Shown here piece by piece: positions 29,358 to 38,828 of a stretch of 64,000 nt of DNA (position 1 is its first letter; each line of letters begins with the position of its first letter). Both the position numbers and the translations under genes were made by a program. The notes under the pieces are model-generated. The model ran no database searches. It was not told the origin of the DNA and saw nothing but the letters and a program-made list of their open reading frames with translations. Origin of the DNA: an uncultured Porphyromonadaceae bacterium (GTDB lineage Bacteria > Bacteroidota > Bacteroidia > Bacteroidales > Muribaculaceae); contig CAMWNB010000004.1 of the NCBI GenBank assembly GCA_947175495.1, forward strand, positions 1 through 64,000, read 5' to 3'.

Positions 29358-31001
29358 ATGCACAAACGTATTTTAAACTGGTATTTATCCCGCGAATGTG
29401 TGCCCTACTGGTACGTCCTTGCAGCCGATTGTCTGATTGTTCTGGCAAGCGGCCTCATGGCTTATGCCATAGGCCACGGGGCAGCCTACATGGTGGTCAA
29501 CTTCGGAACTCTGCTACAGTCTCTGCTGCTCTATCTTCTCTGCTTTGTGGTCGGTTTCCGCGCGCTCCGCACCTATAGCGGCATCATCCGCGACACGTCG
29601 ATGGCCGACCTCATCCGTGTGACGGCCGCGCTGGCCATAGGCGTGGTGCTCGTCATGGGCATGCGTGTGGTGATGCACACCGACGACTGGCTGATGCCGC
29701 TGCGCCTGCGCGATTTGCTTCTGCTGACGCTCATCGCCGCCCTGGGCATGTGCGGTCTTCGCGTCGTGGCCAAAGAAATGTACGATATCTACCTGCGCAA
29801 CTATTCGGGAGGCGGAGCCTACGGCCTCAATTCCAACGACCTGCTGGACATGGAGCTAAACGAGTTGCTGCCGCGGCATCCCATCCACGTGGACATCTCC
29901 GCCATTTCGGATGCGATGAAGGATCGCAGCCTCATGGTGACGGGCGCGGCCGGCAGCATAGGCAGCGAGCTCAGCCGCATGCTGGCCGGTTACCATCCTT
30001 CCGAACTTGTGCTCATCGACCAGGCTGAGACACCTCTCCACGACCTTTGCCTGCACATGCAACGCGAGCATCCGGAGGTGAAATGCCACTGCATAGTCAC
30101 GAGTGTGTGCCACTCCAACCGCATGGACGACGTGATGCGCCGCTACAAGCCGGAAATAATCTTCCACGCGGCGGCCTACAAGCATGTGCCCATGATGGAG
30201 GACAACCCCGAAGAGAGCGTGCTCAACAACGTGGACGGCACATGCAAGCTGGCGCGCCTCGCCGTGAAACACGGCGTGCGCAAGTTCATAATGATTTCCA
30301 CGGACAAAGCCGTGAATCCGACGAGTGTCATGGGCTGCAGCAAGCGTATCTGCGAGATTTTCTGCCAGAGCCTCAACAACACGCCCGAAGCCGCCGGCAC
30401 GCAGTTCATCACGACGCGCTTCGGCAATGTGCTGGGCAGCAACGGCTCAGTCATCCCCATATTCCGCGAGCAGATCCGCCGCGGAGGGCCTGTGTGTGTG
30501 ACCCACCCCGACATTATCCGCTACTTCATGCTTATTCCCGAGGCATGCCGTCTTGTGCTGCAGGCCGCCATCATCGGCCGCGGAGGCGAGATATTCTGCT
30601 TCGACATGGGCGAGCCGGTGCGCATCGCCGACCTTGCCACGCGCATGATTGAACTCAGCGGCAAGCACAACATAAAAATAGAATTCACCGGCCTGCGGCC
30701 CGGCGAGAAACTCTACGAGGAGCTGCTCACCGACGATGAGACCGTGCTTCCCACGCGCCATCCGAAAATAAAAATCGCCAAGGTGCGTAACATCGATTTT
30801 GAGTCGGCCCGGCGCGAAATCGACAATCTGATAGCAGCGGCTCGCACCTACAACACCGACGCCACGCTGCGGCTCATGCACCGCATCGTGCCCGAGTACC
30901 GCCACCCCGACACTGACGCCTGCGCGCTCAAGCAGCAGAAGGAGGCCGCGCCCATCGGGCCCATGCCGGGCCTCGCGTTTCATCACATTGCAAATAAATA
31001 A
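29358..31001 (+). CDS. CapD/FlaA1-like nucleoside-diphosphate-sugar epimerase/dehydratase with N-terminal TM helices
   Basis: VTGAAGSIGSELSRML; IIFHAAAYKHVPMMEDNPEESVLNNVDGT; FIMISTDKAVNPTSVMGCSKRICEIFCQ. Confidence 0.93.
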   Translation: MHKRILNWYLSRECVPYWYVLAADCLIVLASGLMAYAIGHGAAYMVVNFGTLLQSLLLYLLCFVVGFRALRTYSGIIRDTSMADLIRVTAALAIGVVLVMGMRVVMHTDDWLMPLRLRDLLLLTLIAALGMCGLRVVAKEMYDIYLRNYSGGGAYGLNSNDLLDMELNELLPRHPIHVDISAISDAMKDRSLMVTGAAGSIGSELSRMLAGYHPSELVLIDQAETPLHDLCLHMQREHPEVKCHCIVTSVCHSNRMDDVMRRYKPEIIFHAAAYKHVPMMEDNPEESVLNNVDGTCKLARLAVKHGVRKFIMISTDKAVNPTSVMGCSKRICEIFCQSLNNTPEAAGTQFITTRFGNVLGSNGSVIPIFREQIRRGGPVCVTHPDIIRYFMLIPEACRLVLQAAIIGRGGEIFCFDMGEPVRIADLATRMIELSGKHNIKIEFTGLRPGEKLYEELLTDDETVLPTRHPKIKIAKVRNIDFESARREIDNLIAAARTYNTDATLRLMHRIVPEYRHPDTDACALKQQKEAAPIGPMPGLAFHHIANK

Positions 31002-31019
31002 CCAATCATAACACAGACG

Positions 31020-32921
31020 ATGCTTATAAAAAAGTTACTGAAAATATCAGCAGCCGCCATGGCGATAGCATGCGTGGCGGCTCTGACACCGACAAAGTCG
31101 GCAGCACAGAGCTACAACAGCATTGACGAGGCATTGGCCGACTCCACCTTCCAGGAGGTGTACCGCGGCACCCATCAGTATGTAGCGCCCACTGTCACCG
31201 AGGTTCTGCGCGACAGCGTGTTCGACCCCACGAGAGTGGTGACCAACAAGTTCAGCAAAAACTGGTTTGTGTTTGCGACAGGCGGCGTGCACTCTTTTGT
31301 CGGAGACTACAGCGGCTGCGGCAAACTCGCCGGCACGCTCTCGCCCGACTGGAGCGTGGGTGTCGGCAAATGGTTCACACCCGGCGTGGGCCTGAAAGTA
31401 GAGTTCATAAAGTCCGACTCCAAGGGCTACACCGAGTATCTGACCGGCCACTACGGCTACGGCGACATCATGTTCCGCGCCGACGGCACGCCCTACCGCA
31501 AGATGAAGACAAGATGGTGGGACATCAGCCTCGATGTGGTTCTCAACCTCACCCGTCTCTACAAAGGCTACGAGGGCTACAACAGCCGCAAGGCCATGAA
31601 CCAGTTCATGCTCAACCTGGGCATCGGCGGCGTGCATCACCTCGGCTTCGAGCACAACCACGGCTCCGACAACGAGCTCAGCTTCCACTCCGAGCTGCAG
31701 TACAGCCGCTTCTTCACCCCCGCCAAGCGATGGAGCCTCGACATCAAGGCTCGCGCGCTCTTCTATCAGACGAACTTCGACCTTGAGTACGGCCAGGCCA
31801 ACCACGCCGCATCCAAATTCGACGCCAACGTGGGCATCGACATAGGCGTCACCTTCTACCTCGGCAAGAAACGCGCCAACGGCTGGGGTCACGGCGCCAC
31901 AAAGGTGTACCAGCGCGACTATCGCGAAGAAAAGACCGTGGTCATCCGCCAGAAGGACGCAGAGCAGAAGCCCGTGCAGTACCGCACGCTCTCGTTCTAT
32001 GTGTTCTACCCCAACAACTACTCCGGACGCAACGACGCGCCCCAGATTGCCGACGCCACGGTCAACGCCATCGACTACCTCGCCGGCGGTATCTTCACTC
32101 AGAAGCGATTCAAATCCACGGCCGACGCCGACGGCCGCATAGGCGCCGGCATCAACACCAACTCGCTGCCCTTCACCGATGTGGCCACCGAGAACGCCTC
32201 CGAGCCTTTCCGCTTCGACTTCGTGCCGCGAGGCTATGAGATGAGCGCGTCCACTCCCCTCAGCCTCAGCATGAGCAGCAAGGACATGCAGGACTTCGCC
32301 CGCAAGGCCGGCTACTACTACGCTCCCATCTGGGACGGCAAGCACCAGTGGCACTACCGCATCGACGACGCCACCCTCGGCCAGCAGCTCCTGCTCGACG
32401 CCAACTACAAGGAAACCGAGACCTACGGCCTCAACTCCCATCTCGGCCTCCCCATCGTGATGGAGCGCATGGAGCAGCGCAACGGCAAGAAAGTGAACGA
32501 TGACGAAATCGTCAGCTTCGCCGACGTCTACGCCGCCCTCAACGGCGACAGCCCCTATCTGGAGCAGTTCACCGACTCGGCCACGGTGGCCCACATCCGC
32601 GAAGTGCTCGACAACGGCACCATCGCCCTCATCCAGTTTGAAGGCCTCGCCACGAGCCAGGACAACTACACCGGCCAGAACGCCAAGCAGGTGGGCCTGG
32701 ACCGCAACAACGCCCTTTCGGAGAACCGCGCACGCACCGTGCTCGTGTGGCTTCAGCAGCATCCCAACATGAAGGATGTGCACCACCTCACGTCCAACGA
32801 GCCTTTCTTCGCCAACGGCATCCGCCCCGTCAACGACCCGTCGACGCGCGGTCTTGACGCCAAGCTCGGCCGCTCCGTGAAGGTGAAGATCCACTACCTC
32901 ATCCCCGAGAGCAAGCGATAG
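31020..32921 (+). CDS. Outer-membrane beta-barrel protein with OmpA-like C-terminal segment
   Basis: Signal peptide, repeated barrel-like strands, C-terminal LIQFEGLATSQDN...NALSENRARTVLVWLQQHP. Confidence 0.65.
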   Translation: MLIKKLLKISAAAMAIACVAALTPTKSAAQSYNSIDEALADSTFQEVYRGTHQYVAPTVTEVLRDSVFDPTRVVTNKFSKNWFVFATGGVHSFVGDYSGCGKLAGTLSPDWSVGVGKWFTPGVGLKVEFIKSDSKGYTEYLTGHYGYGDIMFRADGTPYRKMKTRWWDISLDVVLNLTRLYKGYEGYNSRKAMNQFMLNLGIGGVHHLGFEHNHGSDNELSFHSELQYSRFFTPAKRWSLDIKARALFYQTNFDLEYGQANHAASKFDANVGIDIGVTFYLGKKRANGWGHGATKVYQRDYREEKTVVIRQKDAEQKPVQYRTLSFYVFYPNNYSGRNDAPQIADATVNAIDYLAGGIFTQKRFKSTADADGRIGAGINTNSLPFTDVATENASEPFRFDFVPRGYEMSASTPLSLSMSSKDMQDFARKAGYYYAPIWDGKHQWHYRIDDATLGQQLLLDANYKETETYGLNSHLGLPIVMERMEQRNGKKVNDDEIVSFADVYAALNGDSPYLEQFTDSATVAHIREVLDNGTIALIQFEGLATSQDNYTGQNAKQVGLDRNNALSENRARTVLVWLQQHPNMKDVHHLTSNEPFFANGIRPVNDPSTRGLDAKLGRSVKVKIHYLIPESKR

Positions 32922-32943
32922 GCTCGCATCTCTGTCTCATCCG

Positions 32944-32977
32944 CATCGCCGCGTTCCCCGCCGGGGGCGCGGCGATG
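32944..32977 (+). terminator. Strong GC-rich hairpin after the OmpA-like gene
   Basis: CATCGCCGCG/CGCGGCGATG 10-bp stem with inner CCCC/GGGG pairing; no clear T-tract. Confidence 0.5.
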
Positions 32978-33034
32978 TTGCATTTGCACACATCCTATAA
33001 CATTATTTAATAAATTGGCGGGCGAAAAAAAGTA

Positions 33035-33066
33035 TTTGCGCGTATCGCGCTTTTTTCGTAGCTTTG
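33035..33066 (+). promoter_or_regulatory. Bacteroidetes-type promoter of korAB (TTTG-N20-TAGCTTTG)
   Basis: TTTG 33035-33038, TAGCTTTG 33059-33066. Confidence 0.7.
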
Positions 33067-33092
33067 CCGTGCAAACTCAGAAACCGAATCTT

Positions 33093-34946
33093 ATGTCTGA
33101 AAAACATCAGGTCAAAACTCTTGATAAAGTAGTGGTCCGCTTCTCGGGCGACTCCGGCGACGGCATGCAGCTGGCCGGCAATATATTCACCAATGTGTCG
33201 GCAGCGCTCGGCTGCCGCGTGTCCACCTTCCCCGACTATCCTGCCGAAATCCGCGCCCCGCAGGGCTCTCTCAGCGGCGTGAGCGGCTTCCAGGTGAGCG
33301 TCGGCAAGGACGTGCACACACCCGGCGATGCCTGCGACGTGCTCGTGGCCATGAACCCCGCGGCCCTCAAGCAGAACATCCGCTTCCTGCGCCGTGGCGG
33401 CACAATCATTGTCGACATAGATTCTTTCCGCCCGGCCGACCTCCGCAAGGCCGAGTTCGCCACCGACGATCCTTTCGGCGAGCTCGGAATCGACGACAAC
33501 TGCCTGCTGCAGGTGCCCGTCACCCAAATGACGCGCGACGCCCTGGCCGACAGCGGCCTCGACAACAAGAGCATGCTGAAGTGCCGCAACATCTTCGCCC
33601 TCGGCCTGGTGTGCTGGCTGTTCGACCGCCCGCTCGACGAGGCCGTGGCCCATCTGAGCAGCAAATTCGGCCGCAAGCCCGCCATCCTCGAGGCCAACAA
33701 GCGCGTGCTGCAGGCGGGCTTCGACTACGGCCACAACGTGCACGCCTCCGTGCCCACCTACCGCATTGAAAGCGAGAATCCTCGCCCCGGCGTTTACACC
33801 GACATCAACGGCAACACGGCCACCGCGTGGGGCCTCATCATGGCGTCGGAGAAGAGCGGTCTGCCGCTGTTCCTCGGCTCCTACCCCATCACCCCCGCCA
33901 CCGACATCCTCCACGAACTTGCCAAGCGCAAGGACCTCGGCGTGAAAGCCGTGCAGATGGAGGACGAGATAGCCGGCGTGTGCTCGGCCATCGGCGCGTC
34001 TTTCGCCGGCAATCTGGCCGTGACCTCCACTTCCGGCCCCGGCCTGGCTCTCAAGAGCGAGGCCATCGGCCTGGCCGTGATGGCCGAACTGCCTCTCGTG
34101 GTCATCGACGTGCAGCGCGGCGGTCCCTCCACCGGCCTGCCCACCAAGACCGAGCAGACCGACCTGATGCAGGCCCTGTACGGCCGCAACGGCGAGTGTC
34201 CGCTCTGCGTGGTGGCTCCCGCCACTCCCACCGACTGCTTCGACATGGCCTTCCAGGCCTGCCGCATAGCCGTAGAGCACATGACGCCTGTCATCCTGCT
34301 GAGCGATGCCTTCATCGGCAACGGCGCATCGGCATGGCGCGTGCCCGACGACAACGACTATCCCGCCATCCACGCTCCCCGCGTGCCGGAGGAGCTCAAG
34401 GCGTCCGGCAAGTGGCAGCCCTACAGCCGCGATCCCGAAACGCTCGTGCGCTACTGGGCCGTGCCCGGCACGGAAGGCCTGGCCCACCGCATCGGCGGCC
34501 TTGAGAAAGACTGCGCCTGCGGAGCCATCAGCACCGACCCTGCCAACCATGCCCGCATGGTGGAGACCCGCCGCGAGAAAATCGACCGCATAGCCGCCGA
34601 CATCCCCGAGCTTGAAGTGCTGTGCGACGCCGATGCCGACACGCTGCTCGTCGGCTGGGGCGGCACCTACGGCCACCTGCACGCTGCCGCCTCGGAGCTC
34701 TGCGCCAAAGGCGTGCCCACGGCTTTCGCCCACTTCCGCTATATCAACCCGCTGCCTGCCAACACCGCCGAGGTGCTCGGCCGCTACAAGCGCGTGATTG
34801 TGGCCGAACTCAACTCCGGCATGATGGCCGACTGGCTGCAGTGCCACTTCCCGGGCATCAACATCCGACGCATCAACAAGGTGCAGGGCCAGCCCTTCCT
34901 CGTGGGCGAGCTCGTCGACGCCGTAGAGAAAACAGTTGCAGAATAA
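33093..34946 (+). CDS. korA: 2-oxoacid:acceptor oxidoreductase subunit alpha (KorA-like)
   Basis: VVRFSGDSGDGMQLAGNIF...FPDYPAEIRAPQGSLSGVSGFQV; GSYPITPATDILHELAK; ATSTSGPGLALKSE-like segment. Confidence 0.95.
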   Translation: MSEKHQVKTLDKVVVRFSGDSGDGMQLAGNIFTNVSAALGCRVSTFPDYPAEIRAPQGSLSGVSGFQVSVGKDVHTPGDACDVLVAMNPAALKQNIRFLRRGGTIIVDIDSFRPADLRKAEFATDDPFGELGIDDNCLLQVPVTQMTRDALADSGLDNKSMLKCRNIFALGLVCWLFDRPLDEAVAHLSSKFGRKPAILEANKRVLQAGFDYGHNVHASVPTYRIESENPRPGVYTDINGNTATAWGLIMASEKSGLPLFLGSYPITPATDILHELAKRKDLGVKAVQMEDEIAGVCSAIGASFAGNLAVTSTSGPGLALKSEAIGLAVMAELPLVVIDVQRGGPSTGLPTKTEQTDLMQALYGRNGECPLCVVAPATPTDCFDMAFQACRIAVEHMTPVILLSDAFIGNGASAWRVPDDNDYPAIHAPRVPEELKASGKWQPYSRDPETLVRYWAVPGTEGLAHRIGGLEKDCACGAISTDPANHARMVETRREKIDRIAADIPELEVLCDADADTLLVGWGGTYGHLHAAASELCAKGVPTAFAHFRYINPLPANTAEVLGRYKRVIVAELNSGMMADWLQCHFPGINIRRINKVQGQPFLVGELVDAVEKTVAE

Positions 34947-34968
34947 CCATCTCAGACACATGCACAAA

Positions 34969-35982
34969 ATGGAAAACCAAACATACACAGCATCCGACTA
35001 TAAAAACGGACAGAGCGTGCGCTGGTGTCCCGGATGCGGCGACCACGCCATTCTCAACACCCTGCACAAGGCCATGGCCACCCTCGGCGTGCCCCCGCAC
35101 CGCACGGCCGTAATCTCGGGCATAGGCTGCAGCTCGCGCCTGCCCTACTACATGAACACCTACGGCTTCCACACCATCCACGGACGCGCGGCAGCCATTG
35201 CCACCGGCTTCAAAATCGCCAATCCGGAAATGAGCGTGTGGCAGATTTCGGGCGACGGCGACGGCCTCGCCATCGGCGGCAACCACTTCATCCACGCCGT
35301 GCGCCGCAACATCGACATCAACATCGTGCTGTTCAACAACAAGATATACGGTCTGACCAAGGGACAGTACTCGCCCACGAGCCCCCGAGGCTTCGTGTCG
35401 AAATCGTCGCCCTACGGCACCGTCGAGGACCCGTTCATCCCCGCCGAACTCGCTTTCGGCGCGCGCGGCAATTTCTTCGCCCGCAGCATCGACGTGGAGC
35501 TGGCCACATCGCAGGAAGTGCTCGTGGCCGCCGCACGCCACAAAGGCACATCGGTGGTCGAGATTCTGCAGAACTGCGTCATCTTCAACAACGGAATCCA
35601 CAATGCCATCACCGACAAGGAATACCGCGCCGACCGCACCATCCATCTGCGCCACGGCGAGAAGATGCTTTTCGGCGCCGAAGGCAACCGCGGCCTGGTG
35701 CAGGACGGTTTCCTGCTCAAGGCTGTGACGCTGGGCGAGGACGGCTACACCATCGACGATGTGCTCGTGCACGACGCCCACACTCCCTCCAACTTCCTCC
35801 ACCAGCAGCTGGCCATGATGGACGGCACCGACCTGCCTCTGGCTGTCGGCGTCATCCGCGACGTGGAAGCGCCCACCTACAACGACACTCTGGACGCCCA
35901 GGTGGCCGATGTGCGCGCCCACAAGGGCCACGCATCGCTCCGCGACATGATTCTCGCAGGAAGCACCTGGGAAGTCAAATAA
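34969..35982 (+). CDS. korB: 2-oxoacid:ferredoxin oxidoreductase subunit beta (KorB-like)
   Basis: RWCPGCGDHAILNTLHKAMATLGV; SGIGCSSRLPYYMNTYGFHTIHGRA; GDGDGLAIGGNHFIHAVRRN TPP-binding motif. Confidence 0.95.
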   Translation: MENQTYTASDYKNGQSVRWCPGCGDHAILNTLHKAMATLGVPPHRTAVISGIGCSSRLPYYMNTYGFHTIHGRAAAIATGFKIANPEMSVWQISGDGDGLAIGGNHFIHAVRRNIDINIVLFNNKIYGLTKGQYSPTSPRGFVSKSSPYGTVEDPFIPAELAFGARGNFFARSIDVELATSQEVLVAAARHKGTSVVEILQNCVIFNNGIHNAITDKEYRADRTIHLRHGEKMLFGAEGNRGLVQDGFLLKAVTLGEDGYTIDDVLVHDAHTPSNFLHQQLAMMDGTDLPLAVGVIRDVEAPTYNDTLDAQVADVRAHKGHASLRDMILAGSTWEVK

Positions 35983-37285
35983 GCCAGCGATAGAATTTCA
36001 CCACACAAAACGACACCATGCCGGCCAGCGATACGGGTAGCAGATACTCGTAGCTGGCCGTCATTTCTATTGTGAGGAATATGGCCATGAGCGGCGCCTT
36101 GATGGTGCCGCCCATCACCGCCGCCATGCCTCCGAGCACAAAGACCGGCATGGGCAGCCCTACGCCGAACAGCGACTTCGCGGCCATCACAAACAGATAG
36201 CCGGCTATCGCTCCGGCGAACAGTGTGGGAGCGAAATCGCCGGCCACGCCGCCGCCGCTGTTGGAGGAGAATGCAGCCACACCCTTGGCCAGAAGCAGGC
36301 CCAGGCCTATGAGCAGCAGTCCGTAGTCGCCCCAGTGGTTGAGCACATACAGCGGACTGTAGTCGCCCAGGGTGTAGTCGGCCTTGTTCATAAGATTGTT
36401 TACCACCTCATAGCCTTCGCCGTAGAGCGCAGGAAACAGAAACAGCAACAGGCCGACGCACAGCCCCGACACCACGTTGCGCAGCCACGGATTGCCTATC
36501 GCCACAAGGCGGCGCGCGGCGTAATGGCCCGTGTAATTGTAGTAAACGGCATAGCATCCGCAGCAAATGCCCAGCAACACCACAGCCGGCAGACAGTCGA
36601 GGCTCTGGGGCACGAAGCGCGTAAGCGACAGATCGGGCACGCACCCCGACAGCACATAGGCCGTCAGCGACGCCACCATGCAAGTGGCAAGAATGCCGAT
36701 CACCGGCACGGTGGTGAGCGTCAGTCCCATGTATTCAAGCGCGTAGAGCATGCCGCCCACCGGCGCCTGGAATATGCCTGCGATGCCTGCCGCGGCACCG
36801 CAGGCTATGAGCACGCGCACCTTGTGGTCGGGGAGGCCTATGCGGCGCGACAGGTTGCCGCCGAGAGCCGCGCCCACGGTGGCAATGGGCCCCTCGGCTC
36901 CGGCCGAGCCGCCGAAGCCCAGGGTCATGGTGCTTGCCACAATCGGGCCGAAAATGAGTTTTGTGGAGATAAATGTAATGCCGCGGTGCAGGCGGTCGTT
37001 GATTTTGTCGCTGGCGTGTTCTATGTCGTCGCGCAGGATGTAGCGGGTGAAGATGCCTGTGCACACAATGCCGGCCACGGGCAGCAGAATGAGCATCCAG
37101 TTGCCTTTCTCAAGGTGCATCATGCTGTGGGCCACAAGCGACATGTGCTGAATGAGCCATCGCAGCAGCGCAGCCGAAGCGCCGCAGACGAGGCCCACCG
37201 TCAGACACATCGACATGCCGACGAACAGGTCGGGTGCCGACACAAACTTAAGGCGCAGCCGCCGCGGTAAATCTCTGATGCTCAT
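35975..37285 (-). CDS. ClC-family chloride channel/transporter
   Basis: GGSAGAEGPIATVGAALGG (GxEGP), GIFQAPVGGMLYALE, SNSGGGVAGDFAPTLFAGA; start at MSIRDLPRR preferred over 37324. Confidence 0.93.
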   Translation of the reverse strand: MSIRDLPRRLRLKFVSAPDLFVGMSMCLTVGLVCGASAALLRWLIQHMSLVAHSMMHLEKGNWMLILLPVAGIVCTGIFTRYILRDDIEHASDKINDRLHRGITFISTKLIFGPIVASTMTLGFGGSAGAEGPIATVGAALGGNLSRRIGLPDHKVRVLIACGAAAGIAGIFQAPVGGMLYALEYMGLTLTTVPVIGILATCMVASLTAYVLSGCVPDLSLTRFVPQSLDCLPAVVLLGICCGCYAVYYNYTGHYAARRLVAIGNPWLRNVVSGLCVGLLLFLFPALYGEGYEVVNNLMNKADYTLGDYSPLYVLNHWGDYGLLLIGLGLLLAKGVAAFSSNSGGGVAGDFAPTLFAGAIAGYLFVMAAKSLFGVGLPMPVFVLGGMAAVMGGTIKAPLMAIFLTIEMTASYEYLLPVSLAGMVSFCVVKFYRWLI

Positions 37286-37362
37286 ATGCCGTGATGATAT
37301 AGATATCAACAACGGCGGCTGCACTAATGTTTAGACCCGGCTTATAGCCGATGTAAAAGCTC

Positions 37363-38187
37363 CTAATCCCAGAACTTGAAGAAATGGTGCACGGGGCCGT
37401 GGCCGTGGCCTATGGCGTAGCGCGACCCGGCGGCGATGGCGGCCGCGATATAGTCTTTGGCGGCCGCGGCAGCATCGTCGAGCGAGAGCCCGTGGGCGAG
37501 CGACGCTGCGAATGCCGACGACAGCGTGCAGCCGGTGCCGTGGGTGTTGGGCGTCGAGAGGCGTTCCGACTCAAGGCGCAGCACGGTGTCGGTCTCGGCG
37601 TTGTAGAACACGTCGACGAGCAGTTCGTCGTGCAGATGTCCGGCTTTGAGCATCACCGACACACCGCCGCAGGCATCGCTCAGGCGTCGCGCCGCATCCG
37701 GCAGCTCGTCCTGCTTCGACAGCTTCCGGCCCAGCAGGATTGATGCCTCGGGGATGTTGGGGGTGATCACTCGTGCCCTCGGGATGAGCACCGTGCGCAG
37801 CGCGTCCACCGCGTCGGCCTGCAGCAGCGGGTCGCCGGAAGTGGCCACCATCACGGGGTCGAGCACGATGTCGCGCAGGTCGGGATACTCGTCGAGCGTG
37901 GCGCGCACGGCAGCGATGAGCTCGGCCGAGTGCAGCATGCCGATTTTGACGGCGTCGGTGCCTATGTCGTCGAGCACGCTGTGTATCTGCCCCGTGACGA
38001 AAGGCACGGGGATGGGATGCACGCCGGTGACACCCACGGTGTTTTCGTCGACCACGGCCACTATGGCCGAGGTGCCGAAACAGCCGAGGGCCGAGAAGGT
38101 CTTGAGGTCGGCCTGCACGCCGGCTCCGCCGCTGGGGTCGCTGCCGGCGATGGTGAGCGCGCGGCGGTAGGTTTTCATATCTTCCAT
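37363..38187 (-). CDS. thiD: Hydroxymethylpyrimidine/phosphomethylpyrimidine kinase
   Basis: RALTIAGSDPSGGAGVQADLKTFSALGCFGTSAI; STPNTHGTGCTLSSAFAASLAHG; start 38187 or 38178. Confidence 0.95.
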   Translation of the reverse strand: MEDMKTYRRALTIAGSDPSGGAGVQADLKTFSALGCFGTSAIVAVVDENTVGVTGVHPIPVPFVTGQIHSVLDDIGTDAVKIGMLHSAELIAAVRATLDEYPDLRDIVLDPVMVATSGDPLLQADAVDALRTVLIPRARVITPNIPEASILLGRKLSKQDELPDAARRLSDACGGVSVMLKAGHLHDELLVDVFYNAETDTVLRLESERLSTPNTHGTGCTLSSAFAASLAHGLSLDDAAAAAKDYIAAAIAAGSRYAIGHGHGPVHHFFKFWD

Positions 38188-38828
38188 TGTTCGAGGTTCC
38201 AGGCGCTGTCCCAGAAGAGCCACTCCATGCGGGTGCAGCGCACAAAAATTTCTGTCATCTGTTTTCTTACTTCGGGCGTGGCTGCTTCCGCCAGTTCGTC
38301 GCATATCTCAATGGCACGGCGTGTGGACTCCACAAATGCCGGGTCGGAATAGGTGTCGATCCATGCCTTGTAGGGGTTGTCGGCCACTCCGGCCTGCTTT
38401 TCCGCGATGGAGAGCCCCACGCGCAGATACACCCAGAAGCACGGCAGCACTGCCGCCGCCTCCACTTCCACGCTGCTGTAGGAGCATGCTTTCAGCAGCG
38501 ATGTGTAAAGCAGGCATGCCGGCGACATCTCCGACGGGTCGGGACGGTCGCCGTCGAGAAACACTTCGTGGAGCGCCCGCTCCACATACACGCCGTCGCC
38601 TGCAAACTTTATGAAGTCGGCGGTCTGGTCCATCACGGGCAGACGCGAGGCTATGTGGGCGAGCACACGCGAGTACTCGGCGATGTACAGCGAGTCCTGT
38701 CGCTGATATTGCAGAAACTTCTCCCGCGACAGCGTGCCGTCGGCAAGCTGTGTCACAAAGGGATGGCGGGTGATGCTGTCGTAGATACCCTCAGCCGCTT
38801 CCCAGGCTTCTTCGCTCCAGCGTTTCAT
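38175..38828 (-). CDS. tenA: TenA family aminopyrimidine aminohydrolase (thiaminase II)
   Basis: HPFVTQLADGTLSREKFLQYQRQDSLYIAEYSRVLA; AVLPCFWVYLRVG; between thiD and other thi genes. Confidence 0.92.
   Translation of the reverse strand: MKRWSEEAWEAAEGIYDSITRHPFVTQLADGTLSREKFLQYQRQDSLYIAEYSRVLAHIASRLPVMDQTADFIKFAGDGVYVERALHEVFLDGDRPDPSEMSPACLLYTSLLKACSYSSVEVEAAAVLPCFWVYLRVGLSIAEKQAGVADNPYKAWIDTYSDPAFVESTRRAIEICDELAEAATPEVRKQMTEIFVRCTRMEWLFWDSAWNLEQWKI

Noticed and set aside
33003-34988. 661-aa minus-strand ORF opposite korA (and similar long shadow ORFs: 4473-6416 +, 31047-32894 -, 56927-59302 +, 43397-44968 -, 47096-49366 +)
   Set aside because: They lie entirely opposite clearly conserved genes and have low-complexity His/Ala/Gly/Val-rich translations typical of GC-rich antisense frames.
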